From positions 1-64,000 of the forward strand of contig BLAL01000252.1 of NCBI GenBank assembly GCA_015698045.1: 64,000 bases of DNA, read 5' to 3'. Shown here in pieces: positions 1-13,229 of this stretch. The notes under the pieces are model-generated. The model searched no databases and had not been told where the DNA came from. It saw only the letters and a list, made by a program, of their open reading frames with translations. Every line of letters starts with the position of its first letter. The stretch's first letter is position 1. The DNA comes from Rhizophagus clarus. Lineage: Eukaryota > Glomeromycota > Glomeromycetes > Glomerales > Glomeraceae. Position numbers and translations under genes: made by a program.

Positions 1-489
1 TTATCATTAAAGATTGGCATGAGGCCAATATGTTCCCATATCGATGTCATTAAATATAGTATACTAACTAGTAGAAAAACTGAACAATTATATCTTAACG
101 ATATTTAAATGTTATCGGCTTGGTATTATGATTTTATCAATTTAATTATTAATAATCAAAATTTTACTATTACATATCTGATAGATATTAATTTAATTAC
201 TAGTATTAAATAAATAATTACAATTTAGCAGAACATCATTAGTGAAGTTACTAGTTTGTTTGAACTTTATTTCCAGAAACTTATTAAGTACATTAATATT
301 CTACAAAATAAAACAACATAATTCACCAATAATACTATTCAGTTTGTTCCATACCTCTCTAAGCGACTTCATCTCCAGAATATTTACTCAGTGACATCGA
401 AATATTTCTTCTGTAAACGAAGCATTTACACTTATTTAATAATACCATTCAGCTTTTAAGAATACATGATTAATAATAATATCATACTT

Positions 490-900
490 ACTGAAAACAA
501 GATGCAACAGTTGCGGACACAAGTGCGCATAAGAAAGCCGTTTTAACACATAAATCTATGATGGTTTCTGAGCCATTCCCCTTCTACTTCAAACCTCTTC
601 TGTTTGGTCGCGGAATGTAGAAAATCGCGTTCGCAATCTTCCTATTAACGAGGCAAGTTTTCATACGAGAGAATTTTGTTGTTTCGCTTTCTGACATTCC
701 CTCACTAAGCTCTTTATTTTGTGTATTGGCAATTTGAGTGTCATTGCCTTTGAATAGATTTGAAACCCTAAGTAATCGATCACCCGTGCCGGAGTTGGAT
801 AAGATTTGTTTTCATTTATTGTAAACATGCCATGGTCTACTAACAATTTACGATAATCGAAGGATAATTTATTATCTCGACATCTAGCTAGCGATTGCTC
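490..900 (-). pseudogene. retroelement reverse transcriptase-region fragment
   Basis: The minus strand reads as about 60 residues (661-846) containing the block RVIDYLGFQI followed by a basic stretch ending in VRECQKAK. A block of this kind (YLGF, then a hydrophobic strand, then a Lys/Arg-rich helix) is typical of the reverse transcriptase to RNase H connection in DIRS/gypsy-type retroelements. Recognisable residues continue downstream past stop codons to about 490. No catalytic YxDD box is present, so this is a short relic. The class (DIRS-like or other) cannot be decided from this piece. Confidence 0.4.
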
Positions 901-1534
901 AACAAGTCATTAGACATAATGAAAAAAAAAAAAAAAAAAATAAGGAAAATGGCAGTTTCGCGAAAACTTACCATTTTTAATTTCCAGTACCCAGTACTCC
1001 TAATCAATATCCTAAAAAGAATTAATAAAAGAAATGTTGGACCTAAAAAAAAGTACCTAAAAAATAATAAGAAACGTAAGGAAACTTCCTATAAGTTAAA
1101 AACTAACATTCGAGTTTTGTTTATACCTCCAACTCATCAAAATACTGAAAAAAAAGTAAATGTAGTTAATAATACCGTACTTGCTGGTATATTTATTTTA
1201 TTTCAAATACCATTGTAAAAAACAGTAGTTAAATCTCAAAAAAAAACTTTATTTCAAAGGTATCAAAATTTCATAAATAAATACTAACGTTTTTACGTAA
1301 AAGGAGTATCTAAGGAAAAGAGAGGAGTGTGATGGTTTTTATCAGTAAAACAAAACAAAAAACAAAAAATAAAGGTTTTATATGGTTGATCAGATCGAGA
1401 TCGTCACGATGTCATCACGATATGAAAATCGCTAAATGCATTGATTTTAAATAACAATTACTACCACCAATAATTTCATCCTAATTACAAATATAAATAT
1501 ACACCCAATAAGTCTTCATAATAATAGATCCTAA
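901..1534. other. gene-free low-complexity stretch
   Basis: This stretch contains a poly-A run at about 922-940, many A-rich blocks and an open frame of lysine-rich low complexity (895-1218) that I do not regard as a gene. Nothing else was recognised. Confidence 0.5.
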
Positions 1535-4500
1535 TTATAAGTTATATACAGTAAAAAAAAAATTATTTTTTATCCAGCATTCATTCGTTGCATCATAAAC
1601 AAAGTGAACCTTTTGCACATGGTCAACTACTGATATTGGGAATATTCTTCTCCAACATGTATCATCGGTTGCCTGAATACGATAAAGGGGACATTTCAAT
1701 ACATGATGAACTCTCTTAATTTCTTCAAACCAATCAAGAATAATAAATGCATAAAATTTATTATTGTTGGCTTTATATTTGAAGATTCCTTTTATAATTG
1801 CATAACATTCATCATGATTTTCTTTGTATTTCACGAAGTCACCAATATGAAGATGGATTTTGGAGAAGACACCACTAGTAGTTTCTTCTATTGTATATGT
1901 TGCCAATTTATACCAACTCATTTGAGAATATACAAGAGCTGACTTAAATCCAATATCTTCAAATGAAAGGAGCAACTCAGAATTGAAATGTGGCAAGTTC
2001 AACATAACATTTTCACGATCTTGTCGGGATACTTCCTTTTTAAGGTATTTGTAATAAAGTTTACCGAGAAATTACTACTATAATAAATTACAATATATAT
2101 AAAATTAATCAAATAAATAACGTTTTTAGAAAAAAAAAAAATAGTATCATCGCTTAGTAAATAATAAATTACAATACAAACCATCATCTGTTCATCATGT
2201 TCGTTTGATGTTCCTTTGTCTCGGTAATATACCAATTGGTTATATATGCCTAAAATTTGATGTCATAGAAGTAAAACCGTCACAACGTCGTGATAACCTT
2301 GATCTATACCACCATCTACTAGATGACGAATTGCGAAAAGTTGTTATATCGTTTTATAAATCTAATTCAATATTCTTTCGATTTGTCTGTGGTACCATTG
2401 CTTTAAAAATCCGATGCACCATCTCTTTAATACCGCATTGAGTATTTATAAGAGTACCATAAGTTTTTGCATGCATTAGTAAATGGATACTAACATGCAA
2501 ATTTGGCAAATTGACAAATTCAGAAAAACCTAAAGATCATTTATTATTATTAGTACAGTAAATAATTTATTCAAATTTGTACTAAGTAATCATCTATTTA
2601 TACCTTTGGGAGAATATCATTTCTTCTTTAAGATTTTGTTGTAATTCTTCATAAGAATTATTCGTAAACTTGCTTTTAAAGACCATACTCATTGTTTTTG
2701 CTACATGAACCCAACAAGTAATTACAGCATTTTTTACTAAATTAATACGTGATGCGCCAGTTCGCTGTTGAATATTTTTCGCTTCATTATTCTTCAAACT
2801 AGTTATTTTAAAAAACCGATTTAGTATAAAAGGCATTATCATAGCAACCCGGAGGTAATCAGACATCATAAAACTTTCCCGGTGGCTAATGGGATTTGGT
2901 ATACGTGACCATGTCTTTGGTTTCTCAAGTCTTTCCAGTTTTGATGAAATCATTTTCTCCTTCTTGTGAAAATAATTCACAAGTTAATTTGAGTAGACGC
3001 CCGATCTTTCCCGCAGGAATAACATTGATAAATATCTTGTGGTGTTTGTAGATGTCTTCTCTTTTAAGTTCATCTTAAAATACTAGGCCGTAATTTCAAT
3101 CTATATTCCCTACTAAGTCATTTTTTTTGAGCAATAACCGTTTCAGCAGATATAAAGAAAATCAGAATCCGTCAAATGATGATATCGAGAAGTTTAAAGC
3201 CATATCTTGAAGTAAATCAGTGAATGAATCTTTACTTATAGTGCAACTCTACACCCTTTATTAGCATTTTGTCGCAGTACACCAGCCCAAGTCATTGCCT
3301 TGGGGGTAAGTCAGCTGTTACAACTCCTATACTTGCAATTACCCAACATCTTGTCCTTGTATATTCATTACTTTTCCCTTTCAAGTTCCTTCATTTCGGA
3401 ATAATGGTTTTACAACTCAATTAAAATCACACCGAATAGGACGAATCCAAGAACAAAGTGATTTTTGGCAACTTCCTTTGATGACTCGGCATGTTTTCAA
3501 AATTGTATATAAACCCCTCCTAATGAATGATAAACATTTCGGTATGTGCCGAAATCATCGTAATAAAGATCCAAAAATAGCTTGTAGACTTTCATGGGAA
3601 GGAGATGGTGGTGGCCTTGTTATGATTAGTCGGCAGGGTGTTTATATGAAAAATCTACACTACGAATACGCTATTGACGGATCGTGTTATAAATTATTTC
3701 AGTGATATATAATAATGTTTCTTCGGGAATTTTGATTATACTGAAATATCATCATCAGCATTAGCTTTTTTAGAAATTTGGTGATATTCCTATTGTTTGA
3801 ACTGATAGGTCTTGTAACCAAACTTCGCCAGTAAGAGAACGATTTTTGTCTTAGTGCCCCTTTAAAAGTTCCAGGTTAAATCATTATAATAAAGAACTTT
3901 TTGGATTCTTAACCGATATTGTTTATCAACTTCATTTATTAATATTGCCCTTAATCTGCCAAGTTGCAGTTATTCATTATTGTCATTATCATAATATAAA
4001 CAAAATTCCCACATTTATATGTCTCTATTAGATATTTATTAAAAAAAAACAATAAAATTATATTATATTACAAAATCACAAAGAAGAATAAACAACAACA
4101 AATATGATCTAATTTACCTTGTGATATTGTTAATTGTTCTTGGTCGAAAAGAGGCGATTCTGCCCACAAAGTTCCATGCCAGTATTCAGATTTTGTTTCT
4201 GAATCAATACCAGGACCAAAATACATGTTATTGACTAATGATGGATTATTAAGGACATACCAAATGATATCATTTATTGAAAGTTGATATGATATCTTTG
4301 AGTTTTTAGAAGTTGATGGTGTTTTTTTTTGATGAAATTGGGACGGATTTGCAGATATTGGGAGAAGAGGGAAGATGTTGCCTCCATGTTCGAAATCTTC
4401 GGATGTTTCTCACGATATGGTTCCTATCGAATTCTTGACTCATAATAATATCAACAAGATCTTCGTATGCTTTTGTTGAGATATCATGTTTATGAATCCA

Positions 4501-5014
4501 ACAAAATAAAGCAGCAGTAGTAAAATCTTGGAAGTATGGTGCAAATTACCATTAAAATTTGGTAAATTGCTTTCATCTAGTACTCTATCAATGAATATTT
4601 TTTCTTCCGATGAGGGATTAGCACGATTATTTTGTCCGCTATCTGAAGATGATGTTGTATCACTTTCTGACTCTTCACTTTCTAGAGATGTTGTTCCTGT
4701 ATCACTATTATAATCATCATATTCTTCATTTTCTGAAGATGCTGTATAATTATCATCATTTTCTGACGATGTTGCATAAACATTATCATTTCCTGCATCC
4801 TCATAACCATCATATTCTTCATTTTCTAATTGCATATCAACATCATGACATTATTTCGTTGTTCATTACCATCATCGAAATTTATTTCACCGTCACTACC
4901 ATTATCATCATTTGGTGGTGCTATTATTATACCTTGTGGTGGTTGCCTTTTAAAATTATTTCAAATACGAAAAGGTAATGTAACAGTATCCCTTCGTGCT
5001 CTATTTCGCAACAT
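1535..5014 (-). pseudogene. decayed Tnp2-type (CACTA) transposase
   Basis: Read on the minus strand, pieces of one transposase-like protein follow in order. They are a start region near 5014 (MLRNRARRD), an acidic Ser/Glu/Asp-rich N-terminus (about 4560-4835), a block with ALFCWIHKH and FRTWRQHLP (about 4380-4510), a TADLP block near 3310, SDYLRVAMIMPFILNRF (about 2820-2870), and a C-terminal region (1535-2005) with GDFVKYKEN and DWFEEIKRV. This order resembles the Tnp2/Transposase_21 proteins of CACTA elements, whose C-terminus carries a BAH-like region. Frameshifts and stops, including a TGA in the N-terminal part, break the gene many times. No terminal inverted repeats were found for it. 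It is a diverged relative of the transposase at 29566-32782, not a close copy. Confidence 0.55.
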
Positions 5015-5455
5015 TTGTTAATTAAAATTAAATTCTCAATTTTATGAATGAATTTATTATTTTGCTGCAGATATACTGACTGAAATATATATATGCGCCA
5101 AATGGATAATACACGAACATTCGGTTTCATCTTAATATGCATTTTTCCCAATAAGGATAATCAAAATACACAAACATATATGAAGTTCGAACACAACAGA
5201 TTAATAGAATATCACTTAAATATGCATTTGAAGTAATGTAACACAATCATATATCGTCGATACACAGATCAATTAATGATTATCATTGAAGTCGTAGTCT
5301 CGTAGATGTTTATTTTTGTTTTATTTAATATTAATTTTTTACTGATATTTTTATGTATTTTATTACTTTTATTGTTTAATATTTTATTATCAAAAAAAAA
5401 AAAAAAATCTTAAAACTTGTTACGTTAATTTTATAATTACTGTATAAGTTATTTT
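5015..5455. other. intergenic AT-rich stretch
   Basis: No open frame, repeat unit or motif that I can support was seen here, apart from a poly-A run at 5393-5406. Confidence 0.4.
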
Positions 5456-7659
5456 CGAAACTTACCATCAATTTGAAGAACCAGTTACTATTAGAAATAA
5501 ATTTCTAAGTGAGAAATCCTTAGGCTAGTAAAATAATAGAAGAAGATATTATCTTATGACCCCTTATGACCGTTTTTTAAATACAAATTTATCATTATTA
5601 CCTTATTTTAAGTATTGTCAGTCAGTCCGTTAAGTAGAAACGAAAACTATTAGAAACAAATTTGAACGTACAAGTTAGATAGGAGCCAATTAGTTCGCAT
5701 TCCATGATCATCTAGGTGATCGTTTTCCTTGAACCCCTCATACTATCTAACAATCTTGTAAGTTGTATCATTAAAACTTTGTTACCGGTACCAGTAAACA
5801 GGGAGCGCAACTTACCAAAAGGTTGAATTTCAGGAAAAAAAATTTTGAAGTTTTGGAAAAGAATAAAAACGTAAAGGTTATAAAAGATTCTGGGTCTGAG
5901 ATTGATTTTTTTTTATTTAGGAGATTTTTTTTTTTATTCAGGAGTTTTTTTTTTCATTCAGGAGATTTTTATTATTCACGAGATTTTTTTTTATTCACGA
6001 GATTGTATTAAAGCAATTGAAGAATTTTGACACGAGTATTCATCGCTAAGCGTGAGAACCAGTACTTTTTTAACATAGTATAATAAGAAAAACCAAATTT
6101 AGTTTTAGTTTTTAAGTAACATAGTATAGCAAGAAAAACCAAATTTAGTTTTAGTTTTAGCAAGTTTAGTTTTAAATGGCCGAACCATCTGGAAAAAAAA
6201 TATATTTTTTTCCCACCGCACAAAAAAATTTTTTTCATCTGACCTGCATAAAAGATTTAGTAAGCCAGAAAAGAACCCCTTTAGTCCTTAGCTATAGTTG
6301 GAAGTTTATTGAATAATCAGTTCAGAAATTTTCCATTCTTGCAATGGTGATTGCCAAATCTAATTCTTATAAAAGATTCTTATCAGAGTGAAGAAGATCT
6401 ATATGTTAAGAAACACTTGAAAAGTTTTAATAATATAACTCACAGTATCTGTAGGATGAGGATATTATCACTATACTAGTAGGGTACATAGAATAACCAA
6501 TTTATTTATATCATATCTAGAATTTAAATTAATATAATATCTCACGTTATTAGCAAATAATAAATTCAATTTTTTTTGCTATTTTTAAAATTTATAATAG
6601 ATTTTTTTTTTTTTCATTCAGGAGATTTTTTTTTTATTCAGGAGTTTTTTTTTTCATTCAGGAGATTTTTATTATTCACGAGATTTTTTTTTATTCACGA
6701 GATTGTATTAAAGCAATTGAAGAATTTTGACATGAGTATTCATCGCTAAGCGTAAGAACCAGTACTTTTTTAACATAGTATAGTAAGAAAAACCAAATTT
6801 AGTTTTAGTTTTAAGTAACATAGTATAGCAAGAAAAACCAAATTTAGTTTTAGTTTTAGCAAGTTTAGTTTTAAATGGCCGAACCATCTGGAAAAAAAAT
6901 ATATTTTTTTCCCACCGCACAAAAAAATTTTTTTCATCTGACCTGCATAAAAGATTTAGTAAGCCAAATAAGAACCCCCTAGCCCTAAGCTATAGTTAGA
7001 AGTTTATTGAATAATCAGTTCAGAAATTTTCCATTCTCACAATGGTGATTACCAAATCTAATTCTTATAAAAGATTCTTATCGGAGTGAAGAAGATCTAT
7101 ACGATGTTCATTTACTTCTTTAGCAGGAAAAGATTAAGAAACACTTGAAAAGTTTTAATGATATAACTCACAGTATCTGTTGGATGAGGATATTATCACT
7201 ATACTAGGGTACATAGAATAACCAATTTATTTATATCATATCTAGAATTTAAATTAATAATATCTCTCGTTATTAGCAAATAATAAATTCAATTTTTTTT
7301 AAAATTATAATCAATGTACAATTCGATCAGTTGAATGACGATAATCACTAATTAGTTGAATGACGATAATTACTATAGATAGTAATTGTGTCAGATTTCA
7401 TAATAATACTTACATCCGATTTCTAAATAATATTTCCTTTTTATAAACAATATAATTATTGAATATAATTATAATATCTTTACTAGACGGTACATTTAAT
7501 TACAATTTTATAATAATATATTATTATACGAAAAATATACTGAATTTTTGAATTGTGATATTAACGGGTTTCTTAAATATTCTGATTAGACACGGAAAAT
7601 ATTCTTCAAATTAATTTACCAATAATTTAAGAATCAAATATTTATTGTAAATTTATTAT
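5456..7659. repeat. interspersed repeat, copy 1
   Basis: This segment matches 16894-18435 over nearly its whole length in the same orientation. Both copies begin near GAAACTTAYCATCAATTTG and end shortly after the shared block ATTCTGATTAGACAC. The repeat is non-coding, with poly-T blocks alternating with ATTCAGGAG and ATTCACGAG. Copy 1 is longer because about 680 bp in its middle are tandemly duplicated. No terminal inverted repeats or target duplication could be identified, so the element class is unknown. Confidence 0.75.
5926..7300. repeat. internal tandem duplication in the interspersed repeat
   Basis: The block 5926-6590 is repeated at about 6610-7300. Each copy starts with poly-T/ATTCAGGAG segments, continues through the block AAGCAATTGAAGAATTTTGA, and ends at AGCAAATAATAAATTCAATT. 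The first copy lacks about 30 bp (near 6400) that are present in the second copy and in the remote copy at 16.9 kb. The deletion is therefore specific to that copy. Confidence 0.75.
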
Positions 7660-7926
7660 CTTAAAGCAAAAAAAGTATTCAAGAATCTATTGTTAAAACC
7701 ATAATTAGTATATTACATAAAAAGAAATCTGAAAGACGATAAAAATTTACATTTTGAAGCTTCTTTGTATATGCGCCAATGATAATGAATTTTTTTTTTT
7801 TTTTAATAAAATTTTCAAACATAATTTTGGCTGCTATCAACAATTACTAAATTTAAAACATATAATTTTCGTACATATTTTAGTTAAAAGTCATCAAAGT
7901 GATCAAAATCACAGTGTTAAATGAAA

Positions 7927-8154
7927 CTAGAAGTATTTATTAATTAAAATAGCTATAAAAATAAAAATAAAAATTAAAATAATAAAAAATCCCCAAACAA
8001 TAAAATATGCAGAATTTTCTAAAAGATTATCGTATTTCTTTTCTAATTCATATGATTTATCTTTCCATTTCCTTTCTTCTTTGTCTTTTTGACGATAAGA
8101 ATGACGCTGAAAATAGGTCTTTCTCGTCCTTTTTCTTGATGGTGGTGGTGACAT
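7927..8154 (-). CDS. hypothetical small tail-anchored-like protein
   Basis: This open frame encodes 75 residues with a Ser/Pro/Arg/Lys-rich start (MSPPPSRKRTRK), a charged middle with many Lys and Glu, and a hydrophobic C-terminal segment of about 22 residues rich in Ile and Phe that could span a membrane. That layout suits a small tail-anchored protein. In such AT-rich DNA, however, Ile/Phe-rich frames also arise by chance. No family is recognised, and no neighbour supports it. Confidence 0.2.
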   Translation of the reverse strand: MSPPPSRKRTRKTYFQRHSYRQKDKEERKWKDKSYELEKKYDNLLENSAYFIVWGFFIILIFIFIFIAILINKYF

Positions 8155-9676
8155 GCTTTAATTAATTGACTGCGCGTTGAATTAATAAGAAAAAATTTAA
8201 ACCGCTGCTTTGGTTTTTCTACATAACTTATCAATAAGAAAATAAATTAAATTATTACTGTATTAAAGTTAATAATTATAAAAGAAAAGAAAAAAATTTT
8301 ATAAATTCGTACCTAAAAAAAAATTTCTTCCACTATGTTGGGGTATTAAAAAAATAATCATTTTTTTATCTTTATATACAAAAAAAAGATATAATAGATC
8401 ATATTTAATCGAACGATCAAGCATTACATGTTTACGTAAAAAAAATTTCGTGTAAAAAAAATTCATGTAAAAAAAAAAATTCATGCATAACCAAACCGTG
8501 TGAAAACCCGTATGAAAAAAGTTTTTTATTAACGATAAAAAAAATTCATGCATAATATTTTATTTTCATTACAACAATAAAAAAAATTTTTAATTGCTCA
8601 TTCTTTAGTACCCGTTTGCTACTAGCATAACTAGTACCCAGATTGCACGACGAGGACGTCGGTACTAATAGCAACCCAAAAAAAATGGTTACCAGTTACA
8701 CAACGTCCATCGTAAGATGAAATGGTAAAATGATCTACCAGTTGCGCAACGCCTATTTCTAGAATGGTAACCGTTTGTAACTGTAATAAAAAAATCAACA
8801 TTTTATAAAAAAACTGTGAATTGTGGGATTGAAGATTGAAGTATGCAATTACGAACATTCGACTATGTGTATATATATATAATTATATATATATTTTCCT
8901 ATTTTTTTTAAATTTTATATAATAAATATTATGTGAACGCTAAAACGAATTCGCGTATTTGATAATTGATAATAATTAAAGTAATTTTAATTCGTAAATA
9001 ATAGAGCTGGATTTCAGATCGTAAGGTCGAAAGGATCATTAATTTATGAAATCCGGTATTTTTAGGAGGATTGTATAGATTTGTATAATAATAACAAATG
9101 CGATGAGATAAATATATGGCATGCAATATACTAAAAAGTCAAATACACTATACAAAATAATTTTTTTTTAATATCTTTGCTAATCTATAATAATTAAGCG
9201 AAATAAAATTTAAAAATAAATAAAATACTACATATTAATAATTACTTTTTAAATACAATGATTGATTATAAAGAAAATCTTCCATATTGTCTGTAAGTTT
9301 CTAAATCATAATACCCCCTTAAAATTTTTTTTATCTCATATAAGCCGGGTTATGTAAGTTATCATGGTCCACGGTTGATTTGGGTTATGTAAGTTATCGC
9401 TTGCATTTCGGTCTACAAATGCCGCTTAATTTTTTTTTCGGGAGAATTATATTCAGAAAAGTGGCATTCAGAGAATGGTCCGACAAGGCATGATTACAAA
9501 TAAACAGGTTCTTATACTGGTGATCGCGGTTTAATGCTAGGTCAGATATAAATACAATCTAGGATTTTTCTGATCTGATTATTGTATAAATCGTAACTCA
9601 TCAAAACTCTACTCCTTTAAATATGGGCCGATCAAGTAATATTTGAATACTTTTTGATTCCTTTTTTTTTTTTTTT
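8155..9676. other. non-coding stretch with short repeats
   Basis: No credible gene was seen. At 8650-8790 a unit containing TACCAGTTRCRCAACGYC occurs twice. At 9346-9395 the block GGGTTATGTAAGTTATC occurs twice in a slightly more GC-rich setting, followed by a poly-T run near 9663-9678. Confidence 0.4.
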
Positions 9677-9977
9677 TTGAATTGCTTTAATGTCATCTAT
9701 ATAATAGAATCGAATACGAAATCAAAACCCACGCAAAGTTGCGCAGAAACTGCTCAAAGTCGGAGAATTAATCATGCTCGAAAAACTATAACAAGAAAAG
9801 ATAATGAAATTAACAATGATGATGATATTAGCGATGAAAACGATGAGAGTTTTCTCAGAAGTCAGCCATAGAAATCTTATTTTATGAATTTAATGAATTT
9901 TGCATTTTTCTTATTTATAATTGATTGAAGATATTAATTTTTACTTAAATAAACAATAATAAGACCTTTCCAAAGAT

Positions 9978-10140
9978 CAACAGAATCCCCTCTGTGGTCG
10001 TTAAGAACAAGAGAGAGACCTTCAGCAGAATCCCCTCCGTGGTCATCAAGAACAAGAGAGAGACCTTCAGCAGAATCCCCTCCGTGGTCGCCAAGAACAA
10101 GAGAGAGACCTTCAGCAGAATCCCCTCCGTGGCCGTCAAG
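9978..10140 (+). repeat. 45-bp minisatellite, about 3.7 copies
   Basis: A 45-bp unit containing CAGCAGAATCCCCTCCGTGG is repeated with few differences. The unit is a multiple of three, and on the plus strand it would encode a 15-residue repeat with RIPSVV. It lies just upstream of the unknown gene at 10323 and could be a remnant of a repeat-containing exon, but no start codon or splice sites tie it to that gene. Confidence 0.7.
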
Positions 10141-10322
10141 ATGAAATAGAGAATAGAGAAAGAGTTAAAAGAAGAAGAAACGAAAGAGAAAAAGACGACG
10201 ATGATGATGATAACTATTCTGGTAAATCTTGTTAATAAAATATTTTTTTCATACATAAATATCTTCATTTGTTAGTTATTAATATACGAATATGACGTCC
10301 AGTTCCCCCTCAGTTCAAATCA

Positions 10323-11189
10323 ATGACAAACCAATTGCAAATCTGCAATTGGTTAGTCAAAAATCCGGCTATCCTACAATTAGCCACCCAAATGCTAAAT
10401 ATGAAAGATACATCACAATTAGCACCGGCAGTGCACGCATCATCCGCATCATCCGCATCATCTGAACACGTAAACCACGTAAGCGTTTATCGTATTCCTT
10501 GTATTGATTACATTGTTGTGACTTGATAATTTTCATGGATATCAAAACTTTTTTATTATTATTTAGGAAAAGTACCGTCTGATTGACGAGGAAATTGAAT
10601 GTCTTTTTTTAAGATCGCGCTTTCCGCCATACCATCTTTTTGAAAAACTTGTAAGAAAAGTTTTTCCCGAATTGAAAGCCTACAGTAGCACGGCAAGATC
10701 AATCGTAGATCGATGTAGAAGATCTTTTTCTGATTATAGATACCAACTTAGGGTGTCGATCGAAGAATTAGTGCGAGAATTTCAAAGTAAATCGGAAAGG
10801 TAACCAATATAATCTTATTGTATTTATAATTGTATTTATAATTAGTAGTGTCAATATGAATTTCATTCTTTCCTCTTTTTTTTCTCTTTTAAAGAAGAGG
10901 AACCACGGTTTCTGAAGTTGAAATTAACGATTTCATTTCACGTGATGTCGTTATTAAAAGAATTTTTAACCAGTACTTTACTGCAGTTGATGTCTCCGAG
11001 ATACCCGAAATAACAATGAACAAACTGATAGAATTCTCAAAAGAATGTTTTAATATTGCATGGGAAGGAAGGGATGAAACAAATACCAGGGTTTTTTATG
11101 ACCAAATAAAAATTCTGGATAAGAATACGGAAGTTTTAGAAATCCCATCTCGTAGTGGGAGGAATTTTGCTAGCTCACTGAAATTTTAA
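10323..11189 (+). CDS. unrecognised three-exon gene
   Basis: Three exons join in frame: 10323-10478, 10567-10799 and 10895-11189. The introns are 88 and 95 nt with GT-AG ends (donors GTAAGC and GTAACC, acceptors ATTTAG and AAAG). The product would be 227 residues. The first exon is Ser/Ala/His-rich with a short (CATCCG) repeat. Exon 2 has a basic helical region with CRRSFSDYRYQLR that could bind nucleic acid. Exon 3 is mixed and ends FASSLKF. Phase is kept exactly across both introns and there are no internal stops, which argues for a real gene. I do not recognise the family. It may belong with the gene at 11705. Confidence 0.5.
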
Positions 11190-11704
11190 AAAATAAAAAA
11201 AAAATGTATTTTAAAAAATGCAAATTGCTGTGATAGTAAATATTTTTTGATGTGTACTTATTATGATGCGATGATATATAAGCTAATATCATCATTGAGA
11301 ATTCTTTTTTTTTTAGCGAGTCATAAATAATAAATATAGGTGGTAATTACGGATTTTACGGATACAGCATTACGTAATTAACTTCTATTGGAATGTATGT
11401 ATAATGTAGATCGACTATTGGACGTTATAATGAGTATAGCATAAAAATGCCACATCATGCCATTTTAATTATGTCAATATAATGTAATTACGTGAAAATA
11501 TTTACATTAAAAAATGAAAATTTGTTTCTTTCTTAAACTTATTACCTCACTTTCTTTAAATTTATTACTACCTTCCTTATTACCTTCCTCCCTATAAATT
11601 TTCTCTATTCCACAAATGTCTTTCTCAACAAGTATAATTAATGTTTAATTTATTATATATTGTGTAGTATGATCAGTATTTTTTTACTGATTTTTTTTTT
11701 AAAG

Positions 11705-13030
11705 ACACAGGCGATAAAAGAGAAGATAACAATGATGATGCTAAAAAGGTTAAAAAGATTAAGAAAGGTATAGTATTATAATATTATGAAGAGTTTACAC
11801 TGTTAGTTCATTCTATTAATGTTCATGTTTTGTTAAATTCTACTAGATAATGATGAACTTGCGGCAACTGTCACTGATAAATTAAATACAAACGTATTCA
11901 ACCTTTCATTTGCATTATGGAACGTTTTACGAGGAACCGATGTGAAAACATTTACAATGAACGTTGATACCGGTTTGATACAGCTTATGAAATCAGGCGG
12001 TGTATTACACGTTCGATCAGCAAATGACTCTACTAGTACTCTTGAGACGAAAGCAAATGAGGTTTCAATTCCGTATAATTTTAGTCGAATAGGTTCAGAT
12101 AACCGAAAGGTTGGAGATCTTGGAATTAAAGTTGAATACTTTAATAAACCTGTTAAATTACTTAATACTGCTGCTGAATTAGTAGCTAAAGATCTTTATC
12201 GGCTTCTTCAGTACAGCGACAGAATTCCAGACAATCCACCTTCCCGAGATAATTTGATCTTTAAACATTCTGAAGATTATAGAAATCGTCTCATAGAATA
12301 CTTAAGTTCTATTAATCATAAGGATGAATTTTCTACCTTCAAAGGTGCTATTTCAATAGACTTAAATAAAATGGAAAGTACCTCTTCTGACACAATAATT
12401 ATTGATGAGGCAGATGCTACTGGTAATGATTTTGGATTTTTGGAAGAACAAACGTATTCATTAGAGTCTCTTTTATCTGTAAATAAAGAAGAAAGAAACA
12501 TCAAATTAAAAGAAGCTATAAAAAATTTATCATCGCGCGTCTGGTATTCGATCAATAGTCTGGTGAAAGATACAATTTCCCAAGAAGTCGTTCGAAGACG
12601 CCAACTTAGATTCCTTGTTTCTATGGTACGTTCATATAGGACATTGGAACTATTTTGCGCTTTAAAACCTCGTAAACAAGGCCAGACAATCAAGTCACAG
12701 GTTACAAAAAAGATTTTAAAGGAGAGCAATGGCCGATTAGACGAAAAGGATTTAACGTTGTATTTACAGAGAGGATTCCGAATCGAAAGGGTATTAAATT
12801 CCATTGGAGTTAAATGGAATATTTTAGATGCAATTGACAACCTCACTCCTTGCTTTTTTACTAGTACTATTAATGGTTGTCAAAATTTCGAAATTTGGCT
12901 AGAAATAATTCTAAGCAATGAAGTGATCTCGTATAATGAAGCAGAAATTAGATATAAACAATTTAAGGCAACCTTGGCAAATGAAAGAGTCATGTGTATG
13001 AAACAGGCGTGTGGGGACCTGTGGAGTTGA
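11705..13030 (+). CDS. unrecognised spliced gene, intact 3' exon of 394 codons
   Basis: The last exon is 11847-13030, and it is preceded in phase by exon 11705-11767 across a 79-nt GT-AG intron. An upstream exon is expected, because 11705 follows a pyrimidine tract plus AAAG and no start codon lies in the first exon. The small exon encodes an acidic then Lys-rich tract (KKVKKIKK), a possible nuclear localisation signal. The large exon is compositionally normal, with mixed helical sequence and no membrane segment. I do not recognise the family. The absence of stops over 394 codons in AT-rich DNA supports coding. It could be the 3' part of the same transcript as 10323-11189. Confidence 0.6.
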
Positions 13031-13229
13031 ATTTCAACCGCCAAGCGTAAAAGAATTTAATTTTGATTTTTAGATAAAAAAAGCAAACTTAATATTTTTG
13101 TATACTTTAATGTAAATACTGTATCAATATAAATATAGCAATATAGCAAGCATTTTATTGCAATTTTAAGAATCAACGAATAAATAAATAAATTTTCATA
13201 TTTTATTGCAGAAGAAAAAATTGGAATAA
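13031..13229. promoter_or_regulatory. 3' flank of the gene at 11705
   Basis: This AT-rich flank contains several AATAAA-like signals at 13178-13193 that could serve for polyadenylation. Nothing else was seen. Confidence 0.25.

Noticed and set aside
895..1218. Open frame of 107 codons on the plus strand
   Set aside because: Its product is Lys/Asn-rich low complexity starting in a poly-A run, with no family features.
8640..8790. Possible tRNA gene on the minus strand (GCGTTGCGCAACTGGTAGATC resembles an A box)
   Set aside because: No B box with GGTTCRA at the right distance and no 7-bp acceptor pairing could be found. The block is better described as a twice-repeated short unit.
12316..12846. 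176-codon minus-strand frame
   Set aside because: It is antisense to the long exon at 11847-13030, which has the better splice and composition evidence.
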